Virus record (IMG/VR): IMGVR_UViG_3300049736_000651
Coordinates: 1 to 23,456 of that record
Length of the DNA: 23,456 nucleotides
Origin: a virus
Reading direction: 5' to 3' (one strand)
Under the pieces are notes generated by a model. The model searched no databases, was not told the origin of the DNA, and saw nothing but the letters and a program-made list of their open reading frames with translations. The position numbers and the translations under genes are program-made. The first letter of the stretch is position 1. Each line of letters starts with the position of its first letter. Positions 6,840-14,073 of this stretch are shown here, piece after piece.

Positions 6840-7253
6840 ATGGTTAAAAATGTTTGGGATTGGTTAAAACAGATTAATTCAATTAAATCCGATCCCTCAT
6901 CATTCTCAGATAAAGATTGGGAACTTTGGAATAGTTATATGATTCATAGATTTATGTCTATGAATAGTGACTTTTTGGAGTTAGTAAATGAAGCTCAGAA
7001 AATTCACCCTCAAAATAAGGAACAAATATACTCAATTTATAGAGAATATATTCCTAAGAATAATAAATGGAATAAGTATATTAAATCTAATATCAAACAA
7101 CAAAAAACAGAGTTATTAGTATATTTATCTAAATATTGGGAATGTTCACAAAATGAAGTAAGAGAATATTTGAACTTTTTGGGAGATGACGAAATTTTTC
7201 GTATATTGGAGCGTATGGGAATACAAAAAAAAGAAATAAATAAATTATTATGA
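6840..7253 (+). CDS. 62: Clamp loader small subunit (gp62)
   Basis: A 137-residue protein that fits the short gp62 of marine T4-like phages (T4's own is 187). It opens with a helical WDWLKQINSIKSD segment. A central region rich in K, W and Y follows, and the C-terminal part carries 'YWECSQNEVREYLNFLGDDE', which resembles the 'YFGYSNEKAKQALKILSDEQ' pattern of cyanophage gp62. It would be the single non-ATPase subunit of the gp44/gp62 loader. Position after gp44 supports the call. Sequence conservation in this family is low, so context carries much of the weight. Promoter E lies within its last 25 codons. Confidence 0.75.
   Translation: MVKNVWDWLKQINSIKSDPSSFSDKDWELWNSYMIHRFMSMNSDFLELVNEAQKIHPQNKEQIYSIYREYIPKNNKWNKYIKSNIKQQKTELLVYLSKYWECSQNEVREYLNFLGDDEIFRILERMGIQKKEINKLL
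7178..7209 (+). promoter_or_regulatory. Promoter E, inside the end of gp62
   Basis: TTTG at 7178-7181, 20 bases, TATATTGG at 7202-7209, preceded by TTTTTCG. It lies wholly in gp62 coding sequence. A start near 7213 would give the 7250 gene a leader of about 37 bases. An in-frame gp62 ATG at 7215 sits at the leaderless distance. Confidence 0.5.
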
Positions 7254-7477
7254 AATTAGAAGTTTACAAATTTTTAAAATCCGAAGCAGAGGCGGATAAA
7301 AATAAAGCTCTAGCTAGTGTTGAATTATTAACAAATAATCCTGCAGGTATAGGTGATCACTCAACAAAAGATTATTGGGACAACTGTACTGAAGCACTTA
7401 AATTACTTGCTTCATCTGAAGAAAGATTAGAGATTTTAGAGAAATATTTTAAACCTAAAGCACAAGTTAATGGGTGA
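7250..7477 (+). CDS. Unknown 75-residue helical protein
   Basis: Not recognised. The 75 residues look almost all helical and charged: 'LEVYKFLKSEAEADKNKALA' at 3-22, then 'YWDNCTEALKLLASSEERLE' at 39-58, with two likely paired helices. There is no cofactor or catalytic motif. Its ATG overlaps the gp62 stop (ATGA at 7250-7253), and its end overlaps the DUF1599 gene by 8 bases. Promoter E gives it a possible separate start of transcription. Confidence 0.65.
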   Translation: MKLEVYKFLKSEAEADKNKALASVELLTNNPAGIGDHSTKDYWDNCTEALKLLASSEERLEILEKYFKPKAQVNG

Positions 7478-7892
7478 TAGTGTAAAAAAACATTTTGAGT
7501 TAGTAAGCGAAGCAGAATTCGATAAAGCAGTTGAAAAAGAAAATACTATTGCAGGTTTAGGAGTAGTTGAAGTATTTGAAACATCATATCCAGAGTTATC
7601 TAGTGAATTTAAAAAAATTCAAGATGAAATGTATGAGATGTTTGCTCGTAAGCATATGGATTATGGTTTAAATAATATTGCTTTAGGTGGTGATTTAAAA
7701 AATGAAGCAGATAAGAAATTTTCACTTACTGGTTTATGCATCAGATTAACTGATAAAATTTCAAGACTAAAAAATCTTCTTAATAACGGTAAAAACTTTG
7801 TTAAAGGAGAAGGAATGGAAGACACGTTTATTGATATAGCTAATTATGGAATTATTGGTTTATTAGTAGGACGTGATAAATGGAAAAAATAA
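7470..7892 (+). CDS. DUF1599 / nucleotide-modification-associated domain 1 protein
   Basis: A 140-residue protein with the DUF1599 (Nmad1) pattern. Residues 46-69 carry 'EFKKIQDEMYEMFARKHMDYG' followed by the N-N-I-A box, with RLTDKISRLKNLL at 92-104, and the acidic DTFIDIANYG at 118-127. The spaced acidic residues on helices recall all-alpha (MazG-like) nucleotide pyrophosphohydrolases. The domain is named for its occurrence near phage base-modification genes; its exact reaction is not established. If it acts here, nucleotide-pool control or modified-base synthesis is likely. It overlaps its upstream neighbour and is followed by the nuclease gene after 3 bases. Confidence 0.75.
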   Translation: MGDSVKKHFELVSEAEFDKAVEKENTIAGLGVVEVFETSYPELSSEFKKIQDEMYEMFARKHMDYGLNNIALGGDLKNEADKKFSLTGLCIRLTDKISRLKNLLNNGKNFVKGEGMEDTFIDIANYGIIGLLVGRDKWKK

Positions 7893-7895
7893 GTT

Positions 7896-8801
7896 TTGGC
7901 TAAAAAAATACCTAAAATAGTTAAGGAAATTCAAAAGAATCTTCCTGAGAAGTTAAACTATGCATTTCAAAAGAATGTATCTTATTCTCAATTGACAATG
8001 TACAAGCAATGCCCACATAAATGGAAGTTGCAGTACAAAGATAAAATCAATCAAAGAGAACCTAATATTTACATGATTTTTGGTATTGCTATTCATGAAA
8101 CAATTCAAGAATATTTAACTGTATTTTATGGTAAGTCTAAAGTTGCGGCACAAGCATTAGATTTAGAAGAAAAATTCCAAACAGTATTGATGGATGAATA
8201 TCAAACTCAATACAAGAAAAATAATGAAACTCATTTCTCATCAGCTGTTCAAATGAGAGAATTTTACGAAGATGGAGTTGAAATACTTAAATTCTTTAAG
8301 AAAAAAGTGGGTGGTTATTTTTCAAAACGAGGTACTCATTTAGTAGGAATTGAGTTACCTATTCTTAATCGTCCTAATAAAATGTTAAATAATTTATTTT
8401 ATAGTGGATTTTTAGATGTTGTTTTATATAATGAAAATAGTGATACATTTGATATTATTGATATAAAAACAAGTACTAAAGGTTGGGGTGATAGAATGAA
8501 AAAAGATGAAGATAAACAATTTCAATTAATATTATATAAGCAATACTTCTCAGAACAGTTTGGTATTCCTTTAGATAAAATTGATATTAAGTATTTTATA
8601 GTTAAAAGAAAAATCTGGGAAAAAAGTGATTGGCCCCAAACTAGAATACAAGAATTTAAACCCGCAAGTGGAAAAATAAAATTGAATAAAGCTAAAAAAG
8701 CTATTACTGATTTTATTAATGAAGTATTTAATTCAAAGGGTGAAATTAAAGATATGAAATATCCTTGTAAGTGTGGACAATGCCAAACTATTTGGACTTA
8801 G
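7896..8801 (+). CDS. PD-(D/E)XK nuclease, RecB/Cas4-like, with four-cysteine pattern
   Basis: A 301-residue nuclease of the PDDEXK_1 type. It has an N-terminal SYSQLTMYKQCPHKWKL block at 29-45, GIAIHETI with H67 and E68, E153 in GIELP, D174 in GFLDVV, the catalytic IDIKT at 188-192 (D189, K191), and the QLILY motif at 210-214 (QxxxY). C39 together with C291, C293 and C296 matches the one-plus-three cysteine layout of iron-sulfur nucleases such as Cas4 and AddB. It probably cuts or trims DNA during replication or recombination. The start is TTG at 7896, three bases after the previous stop; the first in-frame ATG falls inside the conserved block, at M35, and is too late. Confidence 0.85.
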   Translation: MAKKIPKIVKEIQKNLPEKLNYAFQKNVSYSQLTMYKQCPHKWKLQYKDKINQREPNIYMIFGIAIHETIQEYLTVFYGKSKVAAQALDLEEKFQTVLMDEYQTQYKKNNETHFSSAVQMREFYEDGVEILKFFKKKVGGYFSKRGTHLVGIELPILNRPNKMLNNLFYSGFLDVVLYNENSDTFDIIDIKTSTKGWGDRMKKDEDKQFQLILYKQYFSEQFGIPLDKIDIKYFIVKRKIWEKSDWPQTRIQEFKPASGKIKLNKAKKAITDFINEVFNSKGEIKDMKYPCKCGQCQTIWT

Positions 8802-8822
8802 ATATTTATTTTTATATATTTA
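8791..8822 (+). promoter_or_regulatory. Promoter F, before the small RHH-like gene and sugar island
   Basis: TTTG at 8791-8794 in the last codons of the nuclease gene, 20 bases, TATATTTA at 8815-8822. A start near 8826 leaves a leader of about 42 bases before the ATG at 8868. The bases ATATGTATAAT at 8826-8836 repeat those after promoter B and contain a second TATAAT-like box. Confidence 0.5.
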
Positions 8823-8867
8823 CATATATGTATAATCAAATATAAATGTTATTAAATAATTAAGATT

Positions 8868-9056
8868 ATGAGTAATAAAAAACCAATGACACTTACAAGT
8901 GTAAAAGTTCAAGCTGGCCTATTCGAAAATTTTAAAATTGAATGTGTAAAGAGAAAATTCTCATTCCAAAAACTTGCTGATAGAGCAATCTTTTTGTACC
9001 TTACAGATGAAGATTTTAGAAAACAAATAACAAACCAAACTAATATAGAACTTTAA
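8868..9056 (+). CDS. Small ribbon-helix-helix-like protein
   Basis: A 62-residue protein with a short strand (LTSVKVQAG), a helix (LFENFKIECVKRK), a turn, and a second helix (SFQKLADRAIFLYL). This is the outline of an Arc/MetJ ribbon-helix-helix DNA-binding protein, which would act as a dimer on an inverted repeat. It stands alone under promoter F, at the head of the sugar island. It could regulate that island or the phage promoters, but this is inference. Without a profile search the fold call is moderate. Confidence 0.6.
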   Translation: MSNKKPMTLTSVKVQAGLFENFKIECVKRKFSFQKLADRAIFLYLTDEDFRKQITNQTNIEL

Positions 9057-9067
9057 ACAAAAAATTA

Positions 9068-10516
9068 ATGAATAAAAGTTATAAGTATCTTCCTAAGGAT
9101 AAAAGGAAGAAAATATTATTAATCACAGATGATATAAGAGTACATTCTGGTGTTGCTACAGTAGGTAAAGAAATTGTATTAGAGACTTGTCACCATTATA
9201 ACTGGGTGCAGTTAGCTGGAGCATTAAAACACCCAGATAAAGGCAAAAGATTAGATATTAGTAATGATTGTTCTAAACAAGCTAATATTAAAGATGCTAG
9301 TGTATTTCTTTGGTGTGTAGATGGATATGGAACAGCAGATCTATTAAGACAAGTAATGGCAACTGAAAAACCAGATGCTATTTTACTTATTACAGATCCA
9401 AGATATTTTACTTGGGTATTTAATATGGAACATGAAATTAGAAAAGTATGTCCTATTACTTATCTAAATATTTGGGATGATTATCCAGCTCCAATGTATA
9501 ATAAACCATTTTATGAGTCTTGTGATATGTTAATGGGTATTTCAAAACAAACAGTTAATATTAACAAGCTTGTTTTAGATGATGTTGATAATAGCAAAAG
9601 AGTATTTAAATATGTTCCTCATGGTTTAAATTCCGAACATTACTACCCAATAGATAAAAAAGATAAAAAATATTTAGCTTTTAGAAAGCGAGTATTAGGT
9701 AAAGATGATAACAAAACAAAGTTTGTTGCTTTCTTTAATTCTAGAAACATTAGAAGAAAACAAATTCCAGATACAATGATGGCTTTTAGAGTATTTTTAG
9801 ATTCATTACCTAAAGAAGAAGCTGAAAGTTGTAAATTAGTGTTACATACTGAAGTAATATCTCAACATGGAACTAATTTAGCTAAAGTTAACGAATTTTT
9901 ATTTGGAGAAAAATATCCAAACGCTGTATTATTTTCAACTAACAAATTATCCAGGGAAGAGTTAAATTATTTTTATAATTTAGCTGATGTCCAAATGTTA
10001 TTAACCTCAAATGAAGGTTGGGGATTAACTATAACTGAAGCTATCTTAGCTGGAACACCAATTATAGCTAACACAACAGGTGGAATGCAGGATCAAATGA
10101 GATTTGTAGATGAAAATGGAAAATGGTTTACTCCAAGTCCTGATGTACCTTCTAATCATAGAGGTACTTATAAAGAACATGGTGAATGGGCATTCCCAGT
10201 TTATCCATCGAGTAGATCAGTTCAAGGTTCACCTCCAACACCTTATATTTTTGATGATAGATGTAAATGGGAAGATGCAGTTGATAGATTAACTGAAGTA
10301 TATAATTTATCCCCAGAAGAAAGAAATAAAAGAGGATTGGCAGGTAGAGAATGGGCTATTGGTGATGAAGCTGGCTTTACAGCTAAACATCAAGGTCAGA
10401 GAGTTTTGGAGGCATTTGATGAATTATTTCAAATTTGGGAGCCAAGACCTAAAATGTCGATTACAAACCTTAATGAGTATAAAGGTAAATTTTTAAATCA
10501 TAAATTAATATATTAA
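9068..10516 (+). CDS. Glycosyltransferase, GT4-like (GT-B fold)
   Basis: A 482-residue GT-B glycosyltransferase. The N-terminal acceptor half includes DDIRVHSGVATVGKEIV at 21-37 and a WDDYPAPMY segment at 146-154. The C-terminal half starts near KYVPHGLN at 181-188. It has RNIRRKQ at 226-232, which supplies the basic residues that contact the donor phosphates, and the EX7E motif at E316-E324 (EGWGLTITE). It would transfer a sugar from a nucleotide-activated donor in the cytoplasm; there is no signal peptide or membrane segment. It starts 11 bases after the RHH-like gene, and its stop shares bases with the next GT4 start (TAATG). Confidence 0.87.
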   Translation: MNKSYKYLPKDKRKKILLITDDIRVHSGVATVGKEIVLETCHHYNWVQLAGALKHPDKGKRLDISNDCSKQANIKDASVFLWCVDGYGTADLLRQVMATEKPDAILLITDPRYFTWVFNMEHEIRKVCPITYLNIWDDYPAPMYNKPFYESCDMLMGISKQTVNINKLVLDDVDNSKRVFKYVPHGLNSEHYYPIDKKDKKYLAFRKRVLGKDDNKTKFVAFFNSRNIRRKQIPDTMMAFRVFLDSLPKEEAESCKLVLHTEVISQHGTNLAKVNEFLFGEKYPNAVLFSTNKLSREELNYFYNLADVQMLLTSNEGWGLTITEAILAGTPIIANTTGGMQDQMRFVDENGKWFTPSPDVPSNHRGTYKEHGEWAFPVYPSSRSVQGSPPTPYIFDDRCKWEDAVDRLTEVYNLSPEERNKRGLAGREWAIGDEAGFTAKHQGQRVLEAFDELFQIWEPRPKMSITNLNEYKGKFLNHKLIY

Positions 10517-11817
10517 TGAGTAAACCAACGTTTTATATAAGCTGTCCTTTTGATACCTATAGTGGTTATGGGGCACGTTCTAGAGATATTGTTAAAGCTA
10601 TTATTGAGTTAGATCAATATGATGTTAAACTATTACCTCAAAAATGGGGTGATACAACATGGGGTTTTTGTGCTAAACATGAAGAGTGGAAATTTTTATG
10701 GGATCATGCAGTTCAAGGAGTACCTCAAGGCATCCAACCAGATGTATGGATGCAAATTACTATTCCAAATGAATTTCAACCTATAGGAAAATTTAATATT
10801 GGTTGTACAGCAGGTATTGAAAGTACAGGTTGTACTGGTGATTGGATTGTAGGTTTAAATAGGATGAATATGAACTTTGTTTCATCTAAACACAGTAAAC
10901 ATATATTTGAAAATATTGAATTTGATGCTTTAGATAAGGCTGGAAAGTCTACAGGGCAAATGATTCGTAACCAAAAACCAATTCATGTTGTTTTTGAGGG
11001 TGCAGATTTAGATATTTATAAACATTTACCTTCTAAAGATAATAAATTAAAACTAGATGAAATTAAAGAATCATTTTGTTTTCTATTTGTTGGTATGTGG
11101 ATGGAAGGTGCTGTAGGACATGATAGAAAAAATGTTGGTTTAATGATTAAAAATTTCTATGAAACATTTAAAAATAAAAAAGGTACTAAACCTGCTTTAA
11201 TTTTAAAAGCATCAACTGGAGTAGATAATCATATCAGTAAAGATACTATACAAGATAGAGTTAAAGAAATTAGAGATTCCATAGGCGGAAATGATTTACC
11301 TAATGTTTATTTATTACAAGGTGATTTTACAAACCAAGAAATGAATGAATTATATAATCATTCAAAAGTAAAAGCTATGGTTTCTCATACTAAGGGAGAA
11401 GGTTATGGTAGACCTTTAATGGAATTTTGTTTATCTAAAAAACCAGTAATTGCTTCTGGTTGGTCAGGTCAATTAGATTTTTTACACCCTTCATTTGCTT
11501 ATTTATTACCAGGTAAGATGGAAAATGTACACCCATCAGCTGCTAATAAATGGCTATTAAAAGATTACCAATGGTTTAGTGTTGATCAAGGACATGCTAG
11601 TAAAGCATTTAAAAATGTATTTAGTAATTATAAAAAATATATAGTATCAGCTAAACAACAGGGTCATCATATAAGAACTAATTTTAGTAAAGATAAAATG
11701 AGGGAATTAGTAGGTAATATATTAAAACATAATATACCTGAATTTCCTAAACAAGTAGATTTAAAATTACCTACTTTAAACCCTAAAACAAACGTAGAAT
11801 TACCTAAAATAAATTAA
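10516..11817 (+). CDS. Glycosyltransferase, GT4-like (GT-B fold)
   Basis: A 433-residue GT-B glycosyltransferase. It opens with TFYISCPFDTYSGYGARSRD at 5-24, a glycine loop typical of the GT4 N-terminal domain. The donor half shows FVGMWMEG...RKN at about 191-206, LLQGDFTNQEM at 276-286, and EX7E at E295-E303 (EGYGRPLME). Sugar and acceptor cannot be told from sequence. The ATG overlaps the stop of the preceding GT4 gene by one base; the pair probably act one after the other. The C-terminal tail after about 395 is proline- and lysine-rich (PEFPKQVDLKLPTLNPKTN) and unlike a catalytic domain. Confidence 0.86.
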   Translation: MSKPTFYISCPFDTYSGYGARSRDIVKAIIELDQYDVKLLPQKWGDTTWGFCAKHEEWKFLWDHAVQGVPQGIQPDVWMQITIPNEFQPIGKFNIGCTAGIESTGCTGDWIVGLNRMNMNFVSSKHSKHIFENIEFDALDKAGKSTGQMIRNQKPIHVVFEGADLDIYKHLPSKDNKLKLDEIKESFCFLFVGMWMEGAVGHDRKNVGLMIKNFYETFKNKKGTKPALILKASTGVDNHISKDTIQDRVKEIRDSIGGNDLPNVYLLQGDFTNQEMNELYNHSKVKAMVSHTKGEGYGRPLMEFCLSKKPVIASGWSGQLDFLHPSFAYLLPGKMENVHPSAANKWLLKDYQWFSVDQGHASKAFKNVFSNYKKYIVSAKQQGHHIRTNFSKDKMRELVGNILKHNIPEFPKQVDLKLPTLNPKTNVELPKIN

Positions 11818-11819
11818 TT

Positions 11820-12263
11820 ATGCAATACGATGAAATTATAAATTGTCCTAAGTCAGGAGGTGACTTATGTTATAAAGTTGAAATAAGTAAAGATATAACT
11901 AACTATTTAAGTTTATCTTGTGGTTTTTGGACAAATACTTTAATGAAAGAAGGTTCTGAATTTTATAATGAACAATTAATTACATTACCCGAACTTTATA
12001 AAGATTTAGCTTGGGAAGATCCAGATACTAAACTAATTTGGATTCCAAATACTATTAACCTTCCAGAATCAGGAATGGTTTTTGCTAATGGTGCAAGTAA
12101 AGATGAATGGAGTTGGGCTGGTGTAAAAGCTGTAAAATTAGAAGAAGGAGATGAAGCAAAAGTAGAAGGACAAACACACAAAATGGATATGTCTACATTG
12201 AAATCATTTACAGAACGTGATTATATGGAAGCTCTTTCGTATATTGGAGTATTACCTGAATAA
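11820..12263 (+). CDS. Unknown 147-residue protein in the sugar island
   Basis: Not recognised. It is a soluble acidic protein of 147 residues, opening with 'YDEIINCPKSGGDLCYKVEI'. The region at about 30-70 is aromatic and the second half is rich in beta-type sequence (IPNTINLPESGMVFANG, WAGVKAVKLEEGDEAKVEG). C9 and C17 are the only notable cysteines apart from C34. Its position between a GT4 and a GT2 gene, with 2-3 base gaps, places it in the glycan operon. Its last codons contain promoter G, so the 3' end serves two purposes. Confidence 0.65.
   Translation: MQYDEIINCPKSGGDLCYKVEISKDITNYLSLSCGFWTNTLMKEGSEFYNEQLITLPELYKDLAWEDPDTKLIWIPNTINLPESGMVFANGASKDEWSWAGVKAVKLEEGDEAKVEGQTHKMDMSTLKSFTERDYMEALSYIGVLPE
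12216..12247 (+). promoter_or_regulatory. Promoter G, inside the glycan operon
   Basis: CGTG at 12216-12219, 20 bases, TATATTGG at 12240-12247, preceded by TTTCG. It lies inside the coding end of the preceding gene. A start near 12251 would give the GT2 at 12267 a leader of about 16 bases, making a second transcription unit within the island. Confidence 0.45.
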
Positions 12264-12266
12264 ATT

Positions 12267-12890
12267 ATGAAGATAAGTTACGCAATAACAGTTTGTAATG
12301 AGTTAGATGAAGTAACAAAATTACTAAATTTTCTTATTAAGAAAAAACGTAAACAAGATGAAATAGTTATTTTATTTGATAAAGCTAGCGGTTCTCCTGA
12401 AGTATGGGATAGATTAGCTGAATTAAAAGGAGATGATTGTTGTACTTATCATGCTAAAACATTTAAAAAACATTTTGCGGATTGGAAAAATCACCTAACT
12501 ACTTTATGTAGTGGTGATTATATTTTTCAAATTGATGCCGATGAAATACCTCATACTATTTTAATTGAAGCATTACCTGAAATACTTGAGAGCAACCCTG
12601 ATAATGAAGTATATTTAGTACCGCGAGTTAATACTGTCAAAGGTTTATTAACAGAACACGTAAAAAAATGGGGTTGGAGAGTATCAAATGAAGGATGGGT
12701 AAATTGGCCTGATTATCAATGGAGAATTTGGAAAAACAAACCAGAAATAAAATGGGTAAATAAAGTACATGAAAAATTAGATGGATTCTTAACTTATGCA
12801 CCTTTACCCAAAGCAGAACAATATGCATTATATCATCCTAAGACAATAGAAAAACAAGAAAAACAAAACGCATTTTATGAAACCATCTGA
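12267..12890 (+). CDS. Glycosyltransferase family 2 (GT-A fold)
   Basis: A 207-residue GT2 protein, shorter than the usual 240-300 but with the catalytic core. It opens ISYAITVCNELDEV, the GT2 nucleotide-binding start. D90-A-D92 (FQIDADEIP) is the metal-binding DxD motif. It resembles the LPS beta-1,4-glucosyltransferase/SunS-like branch of GT2. Residues W106-onward carry several tryptophans (WGWRVSNEGWVNWPDYQW) that may line the acceptor site. It lacks a membrane anchor. It follows the previous gene by 3 bases and overlaps the aminotransferase gene by 14. Confidence 0.85.
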   Translation: MKISYAITVCNELDEVTKLLNFLIKKKRKQDEIVILFDKASGSPEVWDRLAELKGDDCCTYHAKTFKKHFADWKNHLTTLCSGDYIFQIDADEIPHTILIEALPEILESNPDNEVYLVPRVNTVKGLLTEHVKKWGWRVSNEGWVNWPDYQWRIWKNKPEIKWVNKVHEKLDGFLTYAPLPKAEQYALYHPKTIEKQEKQNAFYETI

Positions 12891-14073
12891 AACAATACCT
12901 TTATTTAAAGTTTTTATGGCTGATACAGCCGCCCCTGAAGTTACTAAAGTACTTAATAGTGGGTTTATAGGTCAAGGACCAAAAGTAGATCAATTTGAAA
13001 ATCAATTACAAGATTACTTTGGTCATAAACATATTCAAACTTTAAATGCTGGTACTTCTGCTTTACATATGGCTCTTCATTTGCTAAAAAAACCTAAACC
13101 TCACTGGGATGAAGATGTATTTCAAGGTGTAGCTTGGGTATCTCATAATTGGCCTGGTTTAGAACCTGGTGATGAAGTATTATGTACAGCAATGACTTGT
13201 ACAGCTTCTAATTGGCCAGTTTTAGCTAATGGTTTAAAAATAAAATGGGTAGATATAGATCCAAAAACATTAAATATGGATCTTGATGATTTAAAAAGAA
13301 AAATAACACCAAAAACTAAAGTAATAATGGGTGTTCATTGGGGTGGTTATCCTATTGATTTAGATGAATTAAGAAAAATTAGAACTAGTTTTAGAGGTGA
13401 ATTTGGTTGGGCTCCTGCTGTTATAGAAGATGGTGCTCATTCATTTGGGTCTAAATATAAAGGTAAATTTATTGGTACTAATGATAATTTAACTATGTTT
13501 TCTTTACAAGCTATAAAACATATTACTTCTATTGATGGTGGTTTATTATTTAGCCCTCATAAAGAATTACATGATAGAGGTAAATTAATTAGATGGTATG
13601 GTATTGATAGAGATGGTGATAGAAAAGATTTTAGATGTGAAGCTGATATACCTGAATGGGGTTATAAATTTCATATGAATGATGTTTGTGCTACAGTAGG
13701 AATGGAAAACTTTAAACATTTAGATAATATAATTTCTAAACATAAAGAAAATGCTGCTTACTATGATGAACATTTACAAAATACCCCAGGAGTAACTTTA
13801 TTAGAAAGAAAAGAAGGATTTGAATCCGCATTTTGGATTTATTCTATGTTAGTAGATGATAGAGATGGTTTTTATAAATACATGGATGAATGTAAAATTT
13901 CAGTATCCCAAGTACATGAAAGAAATGATAAACATAGCTGTGTAAAAGAATTTAAATCTCAATTACCTAATTTAGATAAAACAATTGGTAAAATAGTAAA
14001 TATACCTGTTGGGTGGTGGGTTACACCTGAACAAAGAGAATATATCGTAAAATGTATTAGAAAGGGCTGGTAA
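12877..14073 (+). CDS. DegT/DnrJ/EryC1-type PLP sugar aminotransferase
   Basis: A 398-residue PLP enzyme that would add an amino group to a keto-sugar nucleotide. It has the family N-terminus (IPLFKVFM, then LNSGFIGQGPKVDQFE at 26-41) and the NAGTSALHMAL segment at 57-67, where the cofactor phosphate binds. D185 and H188 of EDGAHSF and the PLP-binding lysine K214 (FSLQAIKHITSIDGG) are present. About residues 71-100 hold an unusual tryptophan-containing stretch (PHWDEDVFQGVAWVSHNWPG) not typical of the family. A partner 4,6-dehydratase is not visible here, so the keto-sugar may come from the host. The ATG at 12877 gives the full N-terminus despite overlapping the GT2 gene. Confidence 0.9.
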   Translation: MKPSETIPLFKVFMADTAAPEVTKVLNSGFIGQGPKVDQFENQLQDYFGHKHIQTLNAGTSALHMALHLLKKPKPHWDEDVFQGVAWVSHNWPGLEPGDEVLCTAMTCTASNWPVLANGLKIKWVDIDPKTLNMDLDDLKRKITPKTKVIMGVHWGGYPIDLDELRKIRTSFRGEFGWAPAVIEDGAHSFGSKYKGKFIGTNDNLTMFSLQAIKHITSIDGGLLFSPHKELHDRGKLIRWYGIDRDGDRKDFRCEADIPEWGYKFHMNDVCATVGMENFKHLDNIISKHKENAAYYDEHLQNTPGVTLLERKEGFESAFWIYSMLVDDRDGFYKYMDECKISVSQVHERNDKHSCVKEFKSQLPNLDKTIGKIVNIPVGWWVTPEQREYIVKCIRKGW

